A DNA stretch of 64,000 nt, taken from contig CALXWX010000001.1 in the NCBI GenBank assembly GCA_944392565.1, positions 251,444 to 315,443 of the forward strand, given 5' to 3'. The position numbers were made by a program, and so were the translations under genes. Shown piece by piece: positions 7,110 through 16,044 of the stretch (within the stretch, counting starts at the first letter, position 1; each line of letters starts with the position of its first letter). The notes under the pieces are model-generated. The model saw nothing but the letters and a program-made list of their open reading frames with translations, was not told the DNA's origin and made no database searches. Source of the DNA: an uncultured Alphaproteobacteria bacterium. GTDB lineage: Bacteria; Pseudomonadota; Alphaproteobacteria; Rs-D84.

Positions 7110-7931
7110 CTAGCGAATACCATGTATGATATCTTCCATTTCCAACAAGAAATCCATATCATACCCGCGGGCTTTCAAACGCTGCAACATCAAATGTGCT
7201 GCCTCTGCAACGCCCAAGCTTTTGCATATTTCAACAACCGTTACAATTTCATCACGGTTCATTTTATCGGTTGGCATTAATGCAACCGCGACCCCCAATT
7301 CACGCAATGCCGCACGCATATATGCCGCCTTGTTTGCTTTACATCCATATTCAAACAGAACCGCATAAGTATTTGCATTTTGCAAGAATTCATCATATCT
7401 GTATGCATTCGTATTAATATTTTTCATAACACGATTTTCAATCGTTTCACAAATTTTTTCATCTGAATACAGATATTCAATCGATGTCATTTCACTGTTA
7501 TCGTCCACATATACTGCATGCAATCCATCTGCAATTGCCTGCTTGCGCGCGGCCAAATCTTTAAACAATTGTGCATTTTCTGGGCAACCGCGTTGTGACA
7601 AAACGGTATATATTTCCGCACTTTGTTCTTGATCAGTCCAGTCTGTATTTTTATCACTTACAATACTCTCCAATAAAATATCTTCAACAACCGCACATGC
7701 CGGACGAATTTCAGCACTATCTGATTTTACCGCATCTGATTCTGGCACAACATTTTCGTTAATCTGTTCTGACACAGATTCAACTGCAACTGGGGCATTT
7801 TTACCGCCAATAATTCCGCCATCATACAGCACCCATGCCACTGCCCCACACAGAACCAATATAACCAACACAAACCACAACCGTACACGCCGCGTATGTT
7901 TTACTTTATCCATATGTACTTTTTCTTTCAT
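7110..7931 (-). CDS. Single-pass membrane protein, paralogue of the 8628-9362 product
   Basis: A 273-residue protein of unknown function. A basic N-terminus (KHTRRVR) is followed by one membrane helix (about residues 13-34), so the bulk should be periplasmic, with a low-complexity linker and a helical C-terminal domain containing six cysteines in pairs. It is a paralogue of the 244-residue gene two positions upstream: NANTYAVLFEYGC and AALRELGVAVALMP align with NADTYSSLADKGC and ALRELEIATALQP, a Sel1/TPR-like helical repeat. Last gene of the operon. The start is preceded by a run of ten G; the ATG at 7949 that ends the run's 5' side is also in frame. Confidence 0.65.
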   Translation of the reverse strand: MKEKVHMDKVKHTRRVRLWFVLVILVLCGAVAWVLYDGGIIGGKNAPVAVESVSEQINENVVPESDAVKSDSAEIRPACAVVEDILLESIVSDKNTDWTDQEQSAEIYTVLSQRGCPENAQLFKDLAARKQAIADGLHAVYVDDNSEMTSIEYLYSDEKICETIENRVMKNINTNAYRYDEFLQNANTYAVLFEYGCKANKAAYMRAALRELGVAVALMPTDKMNRDEIVTVVEICKSLGVAEAAHLMLQRLKARGYDMDFLLEMEDIIHGIR

Positions 7932-7937
7932 TGTTTT

Positions 7938-7947
7938 CCCCCCCCCC
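7938..7947 (-). repeat. Ten-G homopolymer at the start of the membrane-protein gene
   Basis: Ten consecutive G on the coding strand, between an in-frame ATG (7949) and the likely start ATG (7931), occupying the ribosome-binding position. A tract of this length is prone to slippage. Confidence 0.8.
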
Positions 7948-7954
7948 ATTTTTA

Positions 7955-8635
7955 TTATTTATATAACAATGCATTGCCATCTGTTATTGGATCATGACAT
8001 TCGCCATCACCATCATCTGGACAACATTGAAAAACCAAATTCCCCATATCCTTAAATGTTTCACCATCACAGCACCCGAATTTATTCGGTTTACTGCCAT
8101 CTGGACACAAACCTGCCGCCATATTTTCTGCTGCTGTTTGTTCATCAATAACAACCGCAGATTTATCAATATCCGTGCAATCGGCATCATATTGATTTTG
8201 CAATGACTTTAATTCATCATCCGATGCGCCACTGTTTTTTAATGTTGTAATATCCGCAGATAAATCATCACACAAACTGCGCCGTGCGGTTAAATAATCT
8301 GTCAGCGCACTGTACGCCGTTATCACGGTCACAGTTGGCGTTGCAATTGGCGTCACATCTGGCGTACTGGCAACAACAGACATTGTTGATACCCGTCCCG
8401 CCGCCGGGCGTCCCGCCGCCGACCGCGAACAATTACTGCGATATTGTGCCTGTAATTGCGCCAGTTCTGATGCAGTGGCATCATCTGGATTTTCAATTGC
8501 CGCCAATTCACCGATGCGCGTACTTAACGCACTGCAATCCGTTCTGGCGGCAACAGATGCATCTGCACCAACGGCTGGTGCAATAAACATTGCACAAATT
8601 GTACCAACAAAAATATTTTTTATTTTTTTATTCAT
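7955..8635 (-). CDS. Secreted cysteine-containing protein of unknown function
   Basis: A 226-residue protein with a clear signal peptide (basic MNKKIKN, hydrophobic stretch, cleavage after AVGA). The mature part repeats a pattern twice: DCSALSTRIGELAAIENPDDATASEL and LCDDLSADITTLKNSGASDDEL, each followed by LQxQYxxxC, i.e. two helical hairpins probably closed by disulfides. The C-terminus is cysteine-rich (CPDGSK, CCDGE, CCPDDGDGEC). No family recognised. It lies between two paralogous membrane proteins; its ATG overlaps the upstream stop by eight bases, suggesting translational coupling and joint function in the periplasm. Confidence 0.65.
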   Translation of the reverse strand: MNKKIKNIFVGTICAMFIAPAVGADASVAARTDCSALSTRIGELAAIENPDDATASELAQLQAQYRSNCSRSAAGRPAAGRVSTMSVVASTPDVTPIATPTVTVITAYSALTDYLTARRSLCDDLSADITTLKNSGASDDELKSLQNQYDADCTDIDKSAVVIDEQTAAENMAAGLCPDGSKPNKFGCCDGETFKDMGNLVFQCCPDDGDGECHDPITDGNALLYK

Positions 8636-9362
8636 TTATTATCTGTTCCATTTGTAAAATAAAATCAGTTGCCGGATCAACCAACCGTTCGATTTTATCC
8701 AAGAATTCTTTTGCTTCCTGTTGCATATCCAGTTTTTTAAATGTATCGATTACAATTTCTGCATCATTTTCACCCATATTTTCTTCGGGTTGTAATGCAG
8801 TTGCAATTTCCAATTCACGCAGTGCCAATGCCTTGTACATATCTGCATTTTCGGCACATCCCTTGTCCGCCAGTGAACTGTATGTATCAGCGTTTTGCAA
8901 ATGCCGCCAATATTCTGGGCTGTCTTCGGGATACAAACGGGCAATCAACAATTTTTCAATCCGCGCACATGTCGCCATAATTTCTGGATGTTTTTGACTG
9001 GGCGCGGCGGCAACCGGTCGTTCAATTATAACCAACCGTCCCGCACATCCATTTGAATACGCGGCATTCAATTCATTCAAAGAATTAATATTTTCAACAT
9101 TTGCCCCATCTGTGGTTATTTTTACAATTTCATTTGCGATTGCATCACACTGTTCTGCACTGATTGCCGCCGGCTGTTCATTACCAGACCGATATGATAA
9201 CCCCAATATCAAACCGCACGCAAACAGTCCCGCCAATGCAATGGCACTCCATATCTTATGTGATGTGCTGCAACAATTAATCGGACAATTTACCGCCGCC
9301 GAATTTTTACCAGATGTCTTTTTAGTATTTACTTTACTTGTTTTTGCCATTGTTTTTTTCAT
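8628..9362 (-). CDS. Single-pass membrane protein with Sel1/TPR-like periplasmic domain
   Basis: A 244-residue protein: a lysine-rich cytoplasmic start, one membrane helix (about residues 37-56, ending GLILGLSY), and a periplasmic helical domain. It shares the NADTYSSLADKGC and ALRELEIATALQP segments with the 7110-7931 product, so the two genes are paralogues. Two cysteines sit before the membrane helix (CPINCCS). Function unknown. It follows lolD by 22 bases in the long leftward operon. A run of eight G lies four bases upstream of the ATG and could serve as ribosome-binding tract. Confidence 0.65.
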   Translation of the reverse strand: MKKTMAKTSKVNTKKTSGKNSAAVNCPINCCSTSHKIWSAIALAGLFACGLILGLSYRSGNEQPAAISAEQCDAIANEIVKITTDGANVENINSLNELNAAYSNGCAGRLVIIERPVAAAPSQKHPEIMATCARIEKLLIARLYPEDSPEYWRHLQNADTYSSLADKGCAENADMYKALALRELEIATALQPEENMGENDAEIVIDTFKKLDMQQEAKEFLDKIERLVDPATDFILQMEQIINE

Positions 9363-9365
9363 GAT

Positions 9366-9373
9366 CCCCCCCC
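9366..9373 (-). repeat. Eight-G homopolymer upstream of the paralogue start
   Basis: Eight consecutive G on the coding strand directly upstream of ATG 9362, in the same AAAATGGGG context as the ten-G tract at 7938-7947. Confidence 0.8.
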
Positions 9374-9384
9374 ATTTTTATATA

Positions 9385-10095
9385 TTATTCCACAATTCCA
9401 TCACAAATTGAAATCTTTTTATCTGCCCGTGATGCTAAATTCATATCATGCGTCACAAACAGCATCGCCATCTTGTTTTTCCGCACCAAATCTAATAATA
9501 AATCAAAAACCGATGCTGCATGTGCAGGATCCAAACTGCCGGTTGGTTCATCTGCCAACAAAATTTCTGGATTATTTGCCAACGCGCGTGCGACCGCGGT
9601 GCGCTGTTGTTCACCGCCCGACATTTCCCCCGGCAAATGCGACGCGCGATGCGCGACATTTGCCGCACGCAATAATTTCATTGCCCGCGCCATTGCGCTG
9701 CGTTCATCCACACCATTTGCCATCATTGGCAACATAACATTTTCCAACGCGGTAAAATCAGACAATAAATTATGCCGCTGGTATACAAATCCAATTTTAC
9801 GCCGGCGCATCATTGTGCGCATTTCATCATCCATCTTTTGCACCGGCACACCTGTCAACAAAATACTGCCCCCTGTGGGCTTGTCCAGCAAACCAACACA
9901 TTGCAACAATGTGGATTTACCACTGCCCGATGGTCCGACCAGCGCAATAATTTCCCCACGATGCAAATCAAAACCACCACCGCGCAGAATATGCAGTGGC
10001 TGACCACCTTCCATAAAAGTTTTTTTGATATCGCGCACCGACAAGACGACATCGCCCTTTTGCACCTTGGATAACGAATTTAAAATATTTGCCAT
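9385..10095 (-). CDS. lolD: LolD, ATPase of the lipoprotein-releasing ABC transporter
   Basis: ATP-binding subunit that powers release of outer-membrane lipoproteins from the inner membrane to LolA. A 236-residue protein with Walker A GPSGSGKST (about residue 53), Q-loop in FVYQRHNLLSDF, signature MSGGEQQR, Walker B ILLADEP and the switch VTHD. FVYQ-RHNLL and the following DFTALENVMLP are characteristic of LolD. Directly downstream of the LolC/E gene (12-bp gap). The window's many lipoproteins are expected substrates. Confidence 0.92.
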   Translation of the reverse strand: MANILNSLSKVQKGDVVLSVRDIKKTFMEGGQPLHILRGGGFDLHRGEIIALVGPSGSGKSTLLQCVGLLDKPTGGSILLTGVPVQKMDDEMRTMMRRRKIGFVYQRHNLLSDFTALENVMLPMMANGVDERSAMARAMKLLRAANVAHRASHLPGEMSGGEQQRTAVARALANNPEILLADEPTGSLDPAHAASVFDLLLDLVRKNKMAMLFVTHDMNLASRADKKISICDGIVE

Positions 10096-10107
10096 TGCGC
10101 GATTCCT

Positions 10108-11364
10108 TTATTCATTTCTTAAAACATCAACCGGATCTGTACTGGCGGCTTTCCATGCCGGATACAGCGTTGCCAAGAACGCCAACACAATCGCAATCAA
10201 TGCAATTCCGATAACATCACTTAATACCAATTTAGATGGTAATTCTGACAAATAGTATAATTCAGCGGGAAATAAATCGCGCCCTGTTGCCCACTGAAAG
10301 AATTGTCGTATCGGTTCAATATATATCGCGATTAAAACACCAAATATGGTTCCGAAAAACGCCCCCAAAACACCAATACTGGTCCCAGACAAAATAAATA
10401 TCTTCATCATGGAACGACGCGATACACCAAATGTACGCAACACGGCAATATCTTTGGATTTATCTTTGACCAACATGACCAAACTGGACACGATATTAAA
10501 GGCTGCCACAATTACTATCAGCATTAATATTAAAAACATCACATTTGATTCAACCTGTAACGCACCAACAAACCCACGATTTAAATCGCGCCAATCACGA
10601 ACGACAAATCCATCTGGCAACAGATTTGCCAACGCATCACGTACTGCAATTGTATCTTCGGGATTACGCAAGAATAAATCAATATGTGTAACGGCGCCCG
10701 GAATATTTAAATACTTTTGTGCGGTTTCCAATGGCATAAATATATACCCAGAATCATATTCATACATCCCCATAAAAAACGACGACATAACCGGATACGC
10801 CATAATCCGCGGCATTGAACCAAACGGCGTTGGCGTTGCGGCATTTGCCGATGCCAGTGAAATATTATCGCCCATTCCAACACGCAATGCACGCGTCAGC
10901 GATGCCCCGGCAACCAATTCCCCATCATGAATTTTATCCAATGGTTTACCATAAATTTTCGTACCTGTTTCGACCTTGGCTGCTAAATCAGACATACGAA
11001 TTCCGCGTATCATCGCACCTGTATTATTGCCATTTGCCATTGCCATGACCTGCCCTTCGGCGATTGGTACGATTCCTGTGGCATTCGCAGCAACAATTTT
11101 GTTTTGTTTCATTTTATCAATCAAGAAATCATAGTCCGCGATTGCGCCATCTTGGTGATAAACAACAACATGCCCATTCATGCCAACAATACGGGACAAC
11201 AGCGTGTCATGAAATCCGCCCATCACCGACATAACAACAATCAGTGTTGCCACACCCAATGTAATGCCAATCAGTGACACCCATGATATCACAGACCCAA
11301 AACCACGCTTTTTTGCGCCCAAATATCTGAATGCGATTTTGCGTTCCAATCTTGAAAACAACAT
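10108..11364 (-). CDS. LolC/LolE-family lipoprotein-releasing permease
   Basis: A 418-residue inner-membrane permease. N-terminal RKIAFRYLGAKKRGFGSVISWVSLIGITLGVATLIVVMSVMGGF is the LolC/E opening with the first helix, then a large periplasmic domain, and three C-terminal helices ending in LATLYPAWKAASTDPVDVLRNE. Alphaproteobacteria often have a single LolC/E protein that acts as a homodimer with LolD; no second copy is seen. Located between the secretin gene and lolD in the same operon. Confidence 0.9.
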   Translation of the reverse strand: MLFSRLERKIAFRYLGAKKRGFGSVISWVSLIGITLGVATLIVVMSVMGGFHDTLLSRIVGMNGHVVVYHQDGAIADYDFLIDKMKQNKIVAANATGIVPIAEGQVMAMANGNNTGAMIRGIRMSDLAAKVETGTKIYGKPLDKIHDGELVAGASLTRALRVGMGDNISLASANAATPTPFGSMPRIMAYPVMSSFFMGMYEYDSGYIFMPLETAQKYLNIPGAVTHIDLFLRNPEDTIAVRDALANLLPDGFVVRDWRDLNRGFVGALQVESNVMFLILMLIVIVAAFNIVSSLVMLVKDKSKDIAVLRTFGVSRRSMMKIFILSGTSIGVLGAFFGTIFGVLIAIYIEPIRQFFQWATGRDLFPAELYYLSELPSKLVLSDVIGIALIAIVLAFLATLYPAWKAASTDPVDVLRNE

Positions 11365-11376
11365 TTTATTTTACCT

Positions 11377-12717
11377 TTACTCTTCTTCGCTTAAAAACGC
11401 ACGCAGTGCATCACCAACCAATTGATCTGGTGCAACATTTTTTGCATCAGGCGCATCTATAATCGATATTAAACGCGGCGACATAAACACAACCAGTTCT
11501 GCAAATGGACTGATTAATGTTTCTGGCGTTGTAACAAATGAATGCGTTGGAATACCAATAATTACATAGTTATCACCAACACTGGATGGAATATTAAATG
11601 ACGATAATTCACCATTACTGGTTCGCAATACAATTTTTGCATCAATCTTGTTCATTCCACCATAATCCCCATATGTCCCCAACGCACCAATGGTCAAGTC
11701 TGTCTCTAACCTGTCTTCTTTGCTGCATTGCCCGATATCAAATCGCGATTGCCACCCATTTGGAATAACAAATCGTCCCTGGGAAATCAGAACAACATTT
11801 GCCTGTTGTGATAAAAATTCTTGCAATGTTTTTGTATTTATTTCCGGACTGACCACCAGCGCACGCCCAACAACGCCCGGCACCGACATTTTTATATTTT
11901 TATCACCGAACGCCGGCAACAAATTCATCCATATAATTGGATTATCTGTACGCGGATACACACGATATACATCAATATCCCACGCCAATAAATATTTTTT
12001 TGACGCAAATTCAGAAATAATTTTTGCAACTTCGCGTTCTGTTTGATAATTACCTTCGAAAACAATTGTTTTATCTTGCCAATCAACAATTAAATTACGC
12101 ATATCTGCGCCATGCAATGCATCTAACAATGCCATTATAATATTTTCATCATATGGCATTTTTATCATCCACTTTGCACGATTTTTCAAATGAATTTCTG
12201 CATTTATCGCATCATATGAATAATACGCGCGCCCAATTTTCGAAATTAATTCCACCGTATCAGACAACGTACCCGATGTTATTGTTCCCGAAATAGTTTC
12301 TGTTAAATCTTCATCTTCGACAACAGATATATCCGTACCATCCAACAGTTTATCTAACGCTTCTTTAACACTTAATTCCTTGAATTCATAATCAGAAACT
12401 TTTAAATCACTGGGCAATTCATCGCCCACCCCCAACCGCACCATTTCAATTTTTTCATGCGGCACAACAGATACAACATTCTGATTATCCCAATCAACCG
12501 TACACCTTTTTGGCAAATCGATTGAAAATCGCTGGGCTGTATCTGTTGTCAACGCCGCCTTTTTCGGAAAAATTGGCACAGAATTTTCATCAATCACAAA
12601 ATTTTCAACAACATTAATTGTATCATATTGGGGAACTTGTTCTTCTTGTTGACGCGCGGCGCACCCAACACACAAAATCGCCAACATAAATACATAAAAG
12701 ATTTTCAAATTTTTCAT
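11377..12717 (-). CDS. Lipoprotein secretin, type IVB pilus PilN-like
   Basis: A 446-residue lipoprotein (lipobox AILCVGC, Cys 19). The middle resembles secretin N-domains: VKEALDKLLDGTDISVVEDEDL, then a KNRAKWMIKMPYDENIIMALLDAL stretch. The C-terminal ETLISPFAELVVFMSPRLI is the end of a secretin barrel. Length and lipidation resemble the PilN/BfpB outer-membrane secretins of R64-type pili, consistent with pilO, pilP, pilQ and pilR homologues at 33-38 kb. It heads the lol operon rather than the pilus cluster, which is unusual. The secretin call is moderate; the PilN subtype is inferred from context. Confidence 0.6.
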   Translation of the reverse strand: MKNLKIFYVFMLAILCVGCAARQQEEQVPQYDTINVVENFVIDENSVPIFPKKAALTTDTAQRFSIDLPKRCTVDWDNQNVVSVVPHEKIEMVRLGVGDELPSDLKVSDYEFKELSVKEALDKLLDGTDISVVEDEDLTETISGTITSGTLSDTVELISKIGRAYYSYDAINAEIHLKNRAKWMIKMPYDENIIMALLDALHGADMRNLIVDWQDKTIVFEGNYQTEREVAKIISEFASKKYLLAWDIDVYRVYPRTDNPIIWMNLLPAFGDKNIKMSVPGVVGRALVVSPEINTKTLQEFLSQQANVVLISQGRFVIPNGWQSRFDIGQCSKEDRLETDLTIGALGTYGDYGGMNKIDAKIVLRTSNGELSSFNIPSSVGDNYVIIGIPTHSFVTTPETLISPFAELVVFMSPRLISIIDAPDAKNVAPDQLVGDALRAFLSEEE

Positions 12718-12740
12718 ACCATCCCCTTAGACTGATTTTA

Positions 12741-13067
12741 TCAAATATTCATGACGCGTTCAAATTCTTCCAGTGTCATTTCGTATATTGGTTTTTGTGT
12801 CGGCGTTGTTAAATCCTTGACCTGTTCATATTGTTCGCGAAACTTTTCAATTACCGCGGCAACATCAGATGGCACCGCCGTTTTGTTTTTTTCCAACAAT
12901 CTGCGACCATATTCATAAACAAATTCCAATGTATCTGCGGCAAAGAATCGACCCGCGTAATTTTCTGTTGCAATTCCACCCTTTTGCACACAAATTGCCG
13001 ACATCATCATAACCATCTGGTTATAAAAGTTTGCCAACTTTATAAAGTTTTGAACTGTTAATGCCAT
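12741..13067 (-). CDS. Small helical protein of unknown function, first gene of the lol operon
   Basis: About 108 residues from ATG 13067; a longer frame from TTG 13124 exists but begins inside the promoter. It is predicted helical and slightly acidic, with no signal peptide or membrane helix. MALTVQNFIKLANFYNQMVMMMSAICVQ is the most hydrophobic part. A TATAAT box on the minus strand (about 13093-13098) and AAAGGGG precede the start. It stands 23 bp upstream of the secretin gene. I recognise no family. Confidence 0.5.
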   Translation of the reverse strand: MALTVQNFIKLANFYNQMVMMMSAICVQKGGIATENYAGRFFAADTLEFVYEYGRRLLEKNKTAVPSDVAAVIEKFREQYEQVKDLTTPTQKPIYEMTLEEFERVMNI

Positions 13068-13107
13068 GTCTCTGTCCCATGCCCCTTTTTCCCTATTATA
13101 AAAACTA

Positions 13108-13136
13108 TTGCCCCCATAAGGCAATTAAATTATAAT
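13108..13136 (+). promoter_or_regulatory. Promoter for a leaderless lipoprotein transcript
   Basis: TTGCCC (13108-13113), 17-bp spacer, TATAAT (13131-13136), then seven bases to the ATG at 13144. An ATTGCC/GGCAAT dyad (13107-13125) overlaps the -35 region. Confidence 0.7.
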
Positions 13137-13143
13137 ATAAAAC

Positions 13144-13524
13144 ATGAGATTTAAATACCTGGTTATACTACTGACATTATCGGCATGCGCATCCGTAAAT
13201 CGGGGCAGTATTGATGACGCCACAATTTTAAACTGGGAAAATGAATCCGTAACAATGGAACAATTTGTCCGTGATCACAAGGCATGCCTGGGCATTGACA
13301 AACCATCATACATGCCGCGTTCACGCATTTCTAAACTGTTATCCCCGAACCAAAGCAGTATTATGCCAGACTGGGATGGATTATGGGTAACATTCCAATC
13401 AAATGAATACCGCGATGTTGGGCAACGGGCATTATTATCTGTACCACGCAATACAACATCAAAATCGGTTGGCGCATACCGTAAATGCATGTTCCGGCGG
13501 GGCTATTTACTGCGCGCCAGTTAA
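13144..13524 (+). CDS. Small lipoprotein of unknown function
   Basis: A 126-residue protein with lipobox TLSAC (Cys 15). The mature part contains VRDHKACL and a closing VGAYRKCMFRRGY, a pair of cysteines spaced as in several short alphaproteobacterial lipoproteins whose final segment reads YxxCM. No enzymatic motif. Transcribed from its own predicted leaderless promoter, 50 bp ahead of ftsQ, which has its own promoter as well. Confidence 0.65.
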   Translation: MRFKYLVILLTLSACASVNRGSIDDATILNWENESVTMEQFVRDHKACLGIDKPSYMPRSRISKLLSPNQSSIMPDWDGLWVTFQSNEYRDVGQRALLSVPRNTTSKSVGAYRKCMFRRGYLLRAS

Positions 13525-13537
13525 AAATTTTGTCTGC

Positions 13538-13566
13538 TTTCCAATTAAAATATTTTATGATATAAT
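13538..13566 (+). promoter_or_regulatory. Promoter for a leaderless ftsQ transcript
   Basis: TTTCCA (13538-13543), 17-bp spacer, TATAAT (13561-13566); ATG 13574 lies seven bases past the -10 box. Confidence 0.6.
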
Positions 13567-13573
13567 TGCACAC

Positions 13574-14254
13574 ATGAAACGCAGCATTTGGTTTTGGCTA
13601 TATTTTGTTATTGCCATTATATTGGCGGTATATTTTGCAACACGCATTGTCATGACATATATGAACCGTGGGGAAATTGCACATGTACGCCGCATATCAA
13701 TATCTGCGGACGGTCCCAAAAAAGATTTAACATCTGTTGCCACTGCGGCGGCGGTTGCCCCGGGTACAAATGCATTCCGCATCAGTCTGGACACCATAAA
13801 CGCCCGCGTTTCCGCGGTACCCGGTGTACGCAATTGCGCCATACGCCGCACACCAAACGGAAATTTATCTGTACGCGTTGAATTATACCAGGCAATTGCC
13901 CAATGGACCGATGGCATAAATTTTTTTCCATTATCTGCGGATGGAACAATTATAAATCGCCCAACAGATGCACGCCCCAGCGGCACTGTTGTATTTCGCG
14001 GTGAATTACCCCCAGATATATCGGAAATAACAAATACTGCACAAAGTATGATTAACAATCTGGATTATATCGAATGGATCGAAGGGCGCCGCTGGAACAT
14101 TCACACAAACACCGGAATAACTGTCATGTTGCCAGAAAATAATCCAACAGACGCAATTGCCAGTTTATTGGTATTGGATAAAAATCATGGAATATTATCA
14201 AAACAAATCAAAGTAATTGACATGCGCGACAGTGCAAGAATATTGGTAAAATAA
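13574..14254 (+). CDS. ftsQ: Cell division protein FtsQ
   Basis: Bitopic inner-membrane protein that bridges early and late divisome components. 226 residues: short cytoplasmic tail MKRS, one membrane helix (about 5-25), a POTRA-like domain (SISADGPKKDLTSVATAAAV through VPGVRNCAIRRTPNGNLSVRVELYQAIAQW), and a beta domain with the typical PLSADGTIIN. The frame is open further upstream but I start at ATG 13574 because of the membrane helix and the -10 box. Followed eight bases later by ftsA. The usual murB/ddl neighbours and ftsZ are absent here, so the division cluster is broken up. Confidence 0.85.
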   Translation: MKRSIWFWLYFVIAIILAVYFATRIVMTYMNRGEIAHVRRISISADGPKKDLTSVATAAAVAPGTNAFRISLDTINARVSAVPGVRNCAIRRTPNGNLSVRVELYQAIAQWTDGINFFPLSADGTIINRPTDARPSGTVVFRGELPPDISEITNTAQSMINNLDYIEWIEGRRWNIHTNTGITVMLPENNPTDAIASLLVLDKNHGILSKQIKVIDMRDSARILVK

Positions 14255-14262
14255 AAACAATA

Positions 14263-16041
14263 ATGAACCTGGGGGATTCAACTTTTTTATGTCTGGATGT
14301 CGGCGCACATTATGTACGCGGCATTGCACATCATGTACTGGGCGGACGAATTGTGCAATCTGCGATGCATACTGTTGACAGTTTTGACACCGTATTTGCA
14401 TTAAAATCGGTAATTGACGAACTGGAACAGCAAATTGGTTCGCACTTTGATTCTGCGTATATTACCGGCGATTTTGGTCAATCAGAATTTGAAATGGTTG
14501 CAAAAAACACGATATGGCACGGTGAACATAAAATAACTGCGTCCGACATCCGCGCCCAGATTTCACAAATTACACCACCCGATGGGTATTTTCCAATGCA
14601 CATATTTCCATTGCGATATGACACGCCCACCGCACGAAATATGTTTTCACCAATTGGTCATACTGACCGACAACTAATATCTGCATTTGGTGCAATATTT
14701 TATTCATACAAACAAATTGATGAATTAAATTCAAACCTGCGCCATGCACACATTCAACCAGACGCATTTTACGACCCACAATTCTTGCAAAACGCCGTTT
14801 TCCGCCAACAGAAAGAAACAACAATGTTTATTGATTTTGGTGCCCGTTTTACCAGTGCATCTATCTGGATGGATCGCGGACCTGTGTGGCACGCAAAAAT
14901 TCCTATTGGCGGCACAGATATAACAAATGACATATCCGAAAAATTAAACATTGATTTTGATGATGCAGATCGAATCAAACGCAATATTGCTGGATTAATG
15001 CCACGCGAAATGGACAGATTTACACCAGCTGATACCGCATACGATTTTTCACGCGCGGATGTAAATGATATTATATTACCACACATTGTCGATATATGCG
15101 CCCGCATCAAAGATGCATCAAATGCGGCATTTTCAAAATACAAACCATCGATAATAATGATATCTGGTGGCGGTGCCGAAATTGATGGCATTGATGAATT
15201 TATAGAAAATGCATTTTCAATACCTGTAAAGAATAATCATTCTGATGCATCTGTTCGTGCATTATCAACATACATATGGAATTGTGAATCAAAGCATCGC
15301 AATAAATACGCAAATCGACGCGAACGCATTGAACAATTCAGTAATCGCATAATGTCTTTATTTCACCGGCGTCCACGCCATCGCCAGCAATTTATCCCAA
15401 TAATGCCCAGCACATTGTGTTTCAACATGAAAAGTCCGACAACATATTCCATGTTTCGTGCCGGCGGAATATCAATGATACATGTTGACATAATGGACGG
15501 ATTTTATGTCGACAGAATCGCGGGCAGTATCGCGGAATTAAAATACATCCGCGCCCATACAAATGCGCATCTGCATGTACATTTAATGACGGAAAGTCCA
15601 ACCGTCTGGGCAAATGACGCAATTGCCGCCGGCGCCGATACAGTTATAATGTCAACAAACACATCTGGTCTGCGTGCGGCAATTCGCGCGGTACGCGCCG
15701 CATCAAAACGTGCGGGGGTTGCATTGAATCCTGAATCATCGGTCGCAATATTGAAACCAATATTGCGCGAAATCGATGAAGTAATGATAATGACGGTTAC
15801 CCCCGGCGCAGCGGGTCAAGAATTTAACGATGCATGCCTGCACAAAATATCCGTGCTGGCGGCAACACGCAAAAAATATGGATTAAAATATTTAATTTCT
15901 GTTGATGGCGGCATAAATGCTGATACGGCACAAAAATGCTGGGCGGCGGGTGCAGACATGCTGGTCAGTGGTTCATACCTGGCGCGCAGTAATGATTTCC
16001 CATTGGCGGTGCAAAGTCTGTTGCGAAAATCAGAAAATTAA
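14263..16041 (+). CDS. FtsA fused to ribulose-phosphate 3-epimerase
   Basis: One uninterrupted 592-codon frame with two domains. Residues 1-370 are FtsA, the actin-like tether of FtsZ: LCLDVGAHYVRG (phosphate 1), TTMFIDFGARFTSASIW (phosphate 2), IIMISGGGAEIDGIDEF (adenosine loop), and a basic amphipathic stretch near 350-372 that resembles the membrane-targeting helix normally at the very C-terminus. Residues 378-592 are Rpe of the pentose phosphate pathway: IMPSTLCFN, IHVDIMDGF, HVHLM and SVDGGI keep the usual metal ligands (His, Asp, His, Asp), while the loop after MDG and the VTPGAAGQEF segment deviate from the usual VNPGFGGQ. No stop, Shine-Dalgarno or clear second start lies between. ftsZ does not follow; tsaE converges three bases away. 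Confidence 0.82.
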   Translation: MNLGDSTFLCLDVGAHYVRGIAHHVLGGRIVQSAMHTVDSFDTVFALKSVIDELEQQIGSHFDSAYITGDFGQSEFEMVAKNTIWHGEHKITASDIRAQISQITPPDGYFPMHIFPLRYDTPTARNMFSPIGHTDRQLISAFGAIFYSYKQIDELNSNLRHAHIQPDAFYDPQFLQNAVFRQQKETTMFIDFGARFTSASIWMDRGPVWHAKIPIGGTDITNDISEKLNIDFDDADRIKRNIAGLMPREMDRFTPADTAYDFSRADVNDIILPHIVDICARIKDASNAAFSKYKPSIIMISGGGAEIDGIDEFIENAFSIPVKNNHSDASVRALSTYIWNCESKHRNKYANRRERIEQFSNRIMSLFHRRPRHRQQFIPIMPSTLCFNMKSPTTYSMFRAGGISMIHVDIMDGFYVDRIAGSIAELKYIRAHTNAHLHVHLMTESPTVWANDAIAAGADTVIMSTNTSGLRAAIRAVRAASKRAGVALNPESSVAILKPILREIDEVMIMTVTPGAAGQEFNDACLHKISVLAATRKKYGLKYLISVDGGINADTAQKCWAAGADMLVSGSYLARSNDFPLAVQSLLRKSEN

Positions 16042-16044
16042 TAC

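Noticed and set aside
15380-15420. Frameshift artefact joining ftsA and rpe
   Set aside because: Both domains are in the same frame with no homopolymer at the junction, so a fusion is simpler; a hidden missing stop cannot be excluded and is listed as the check.
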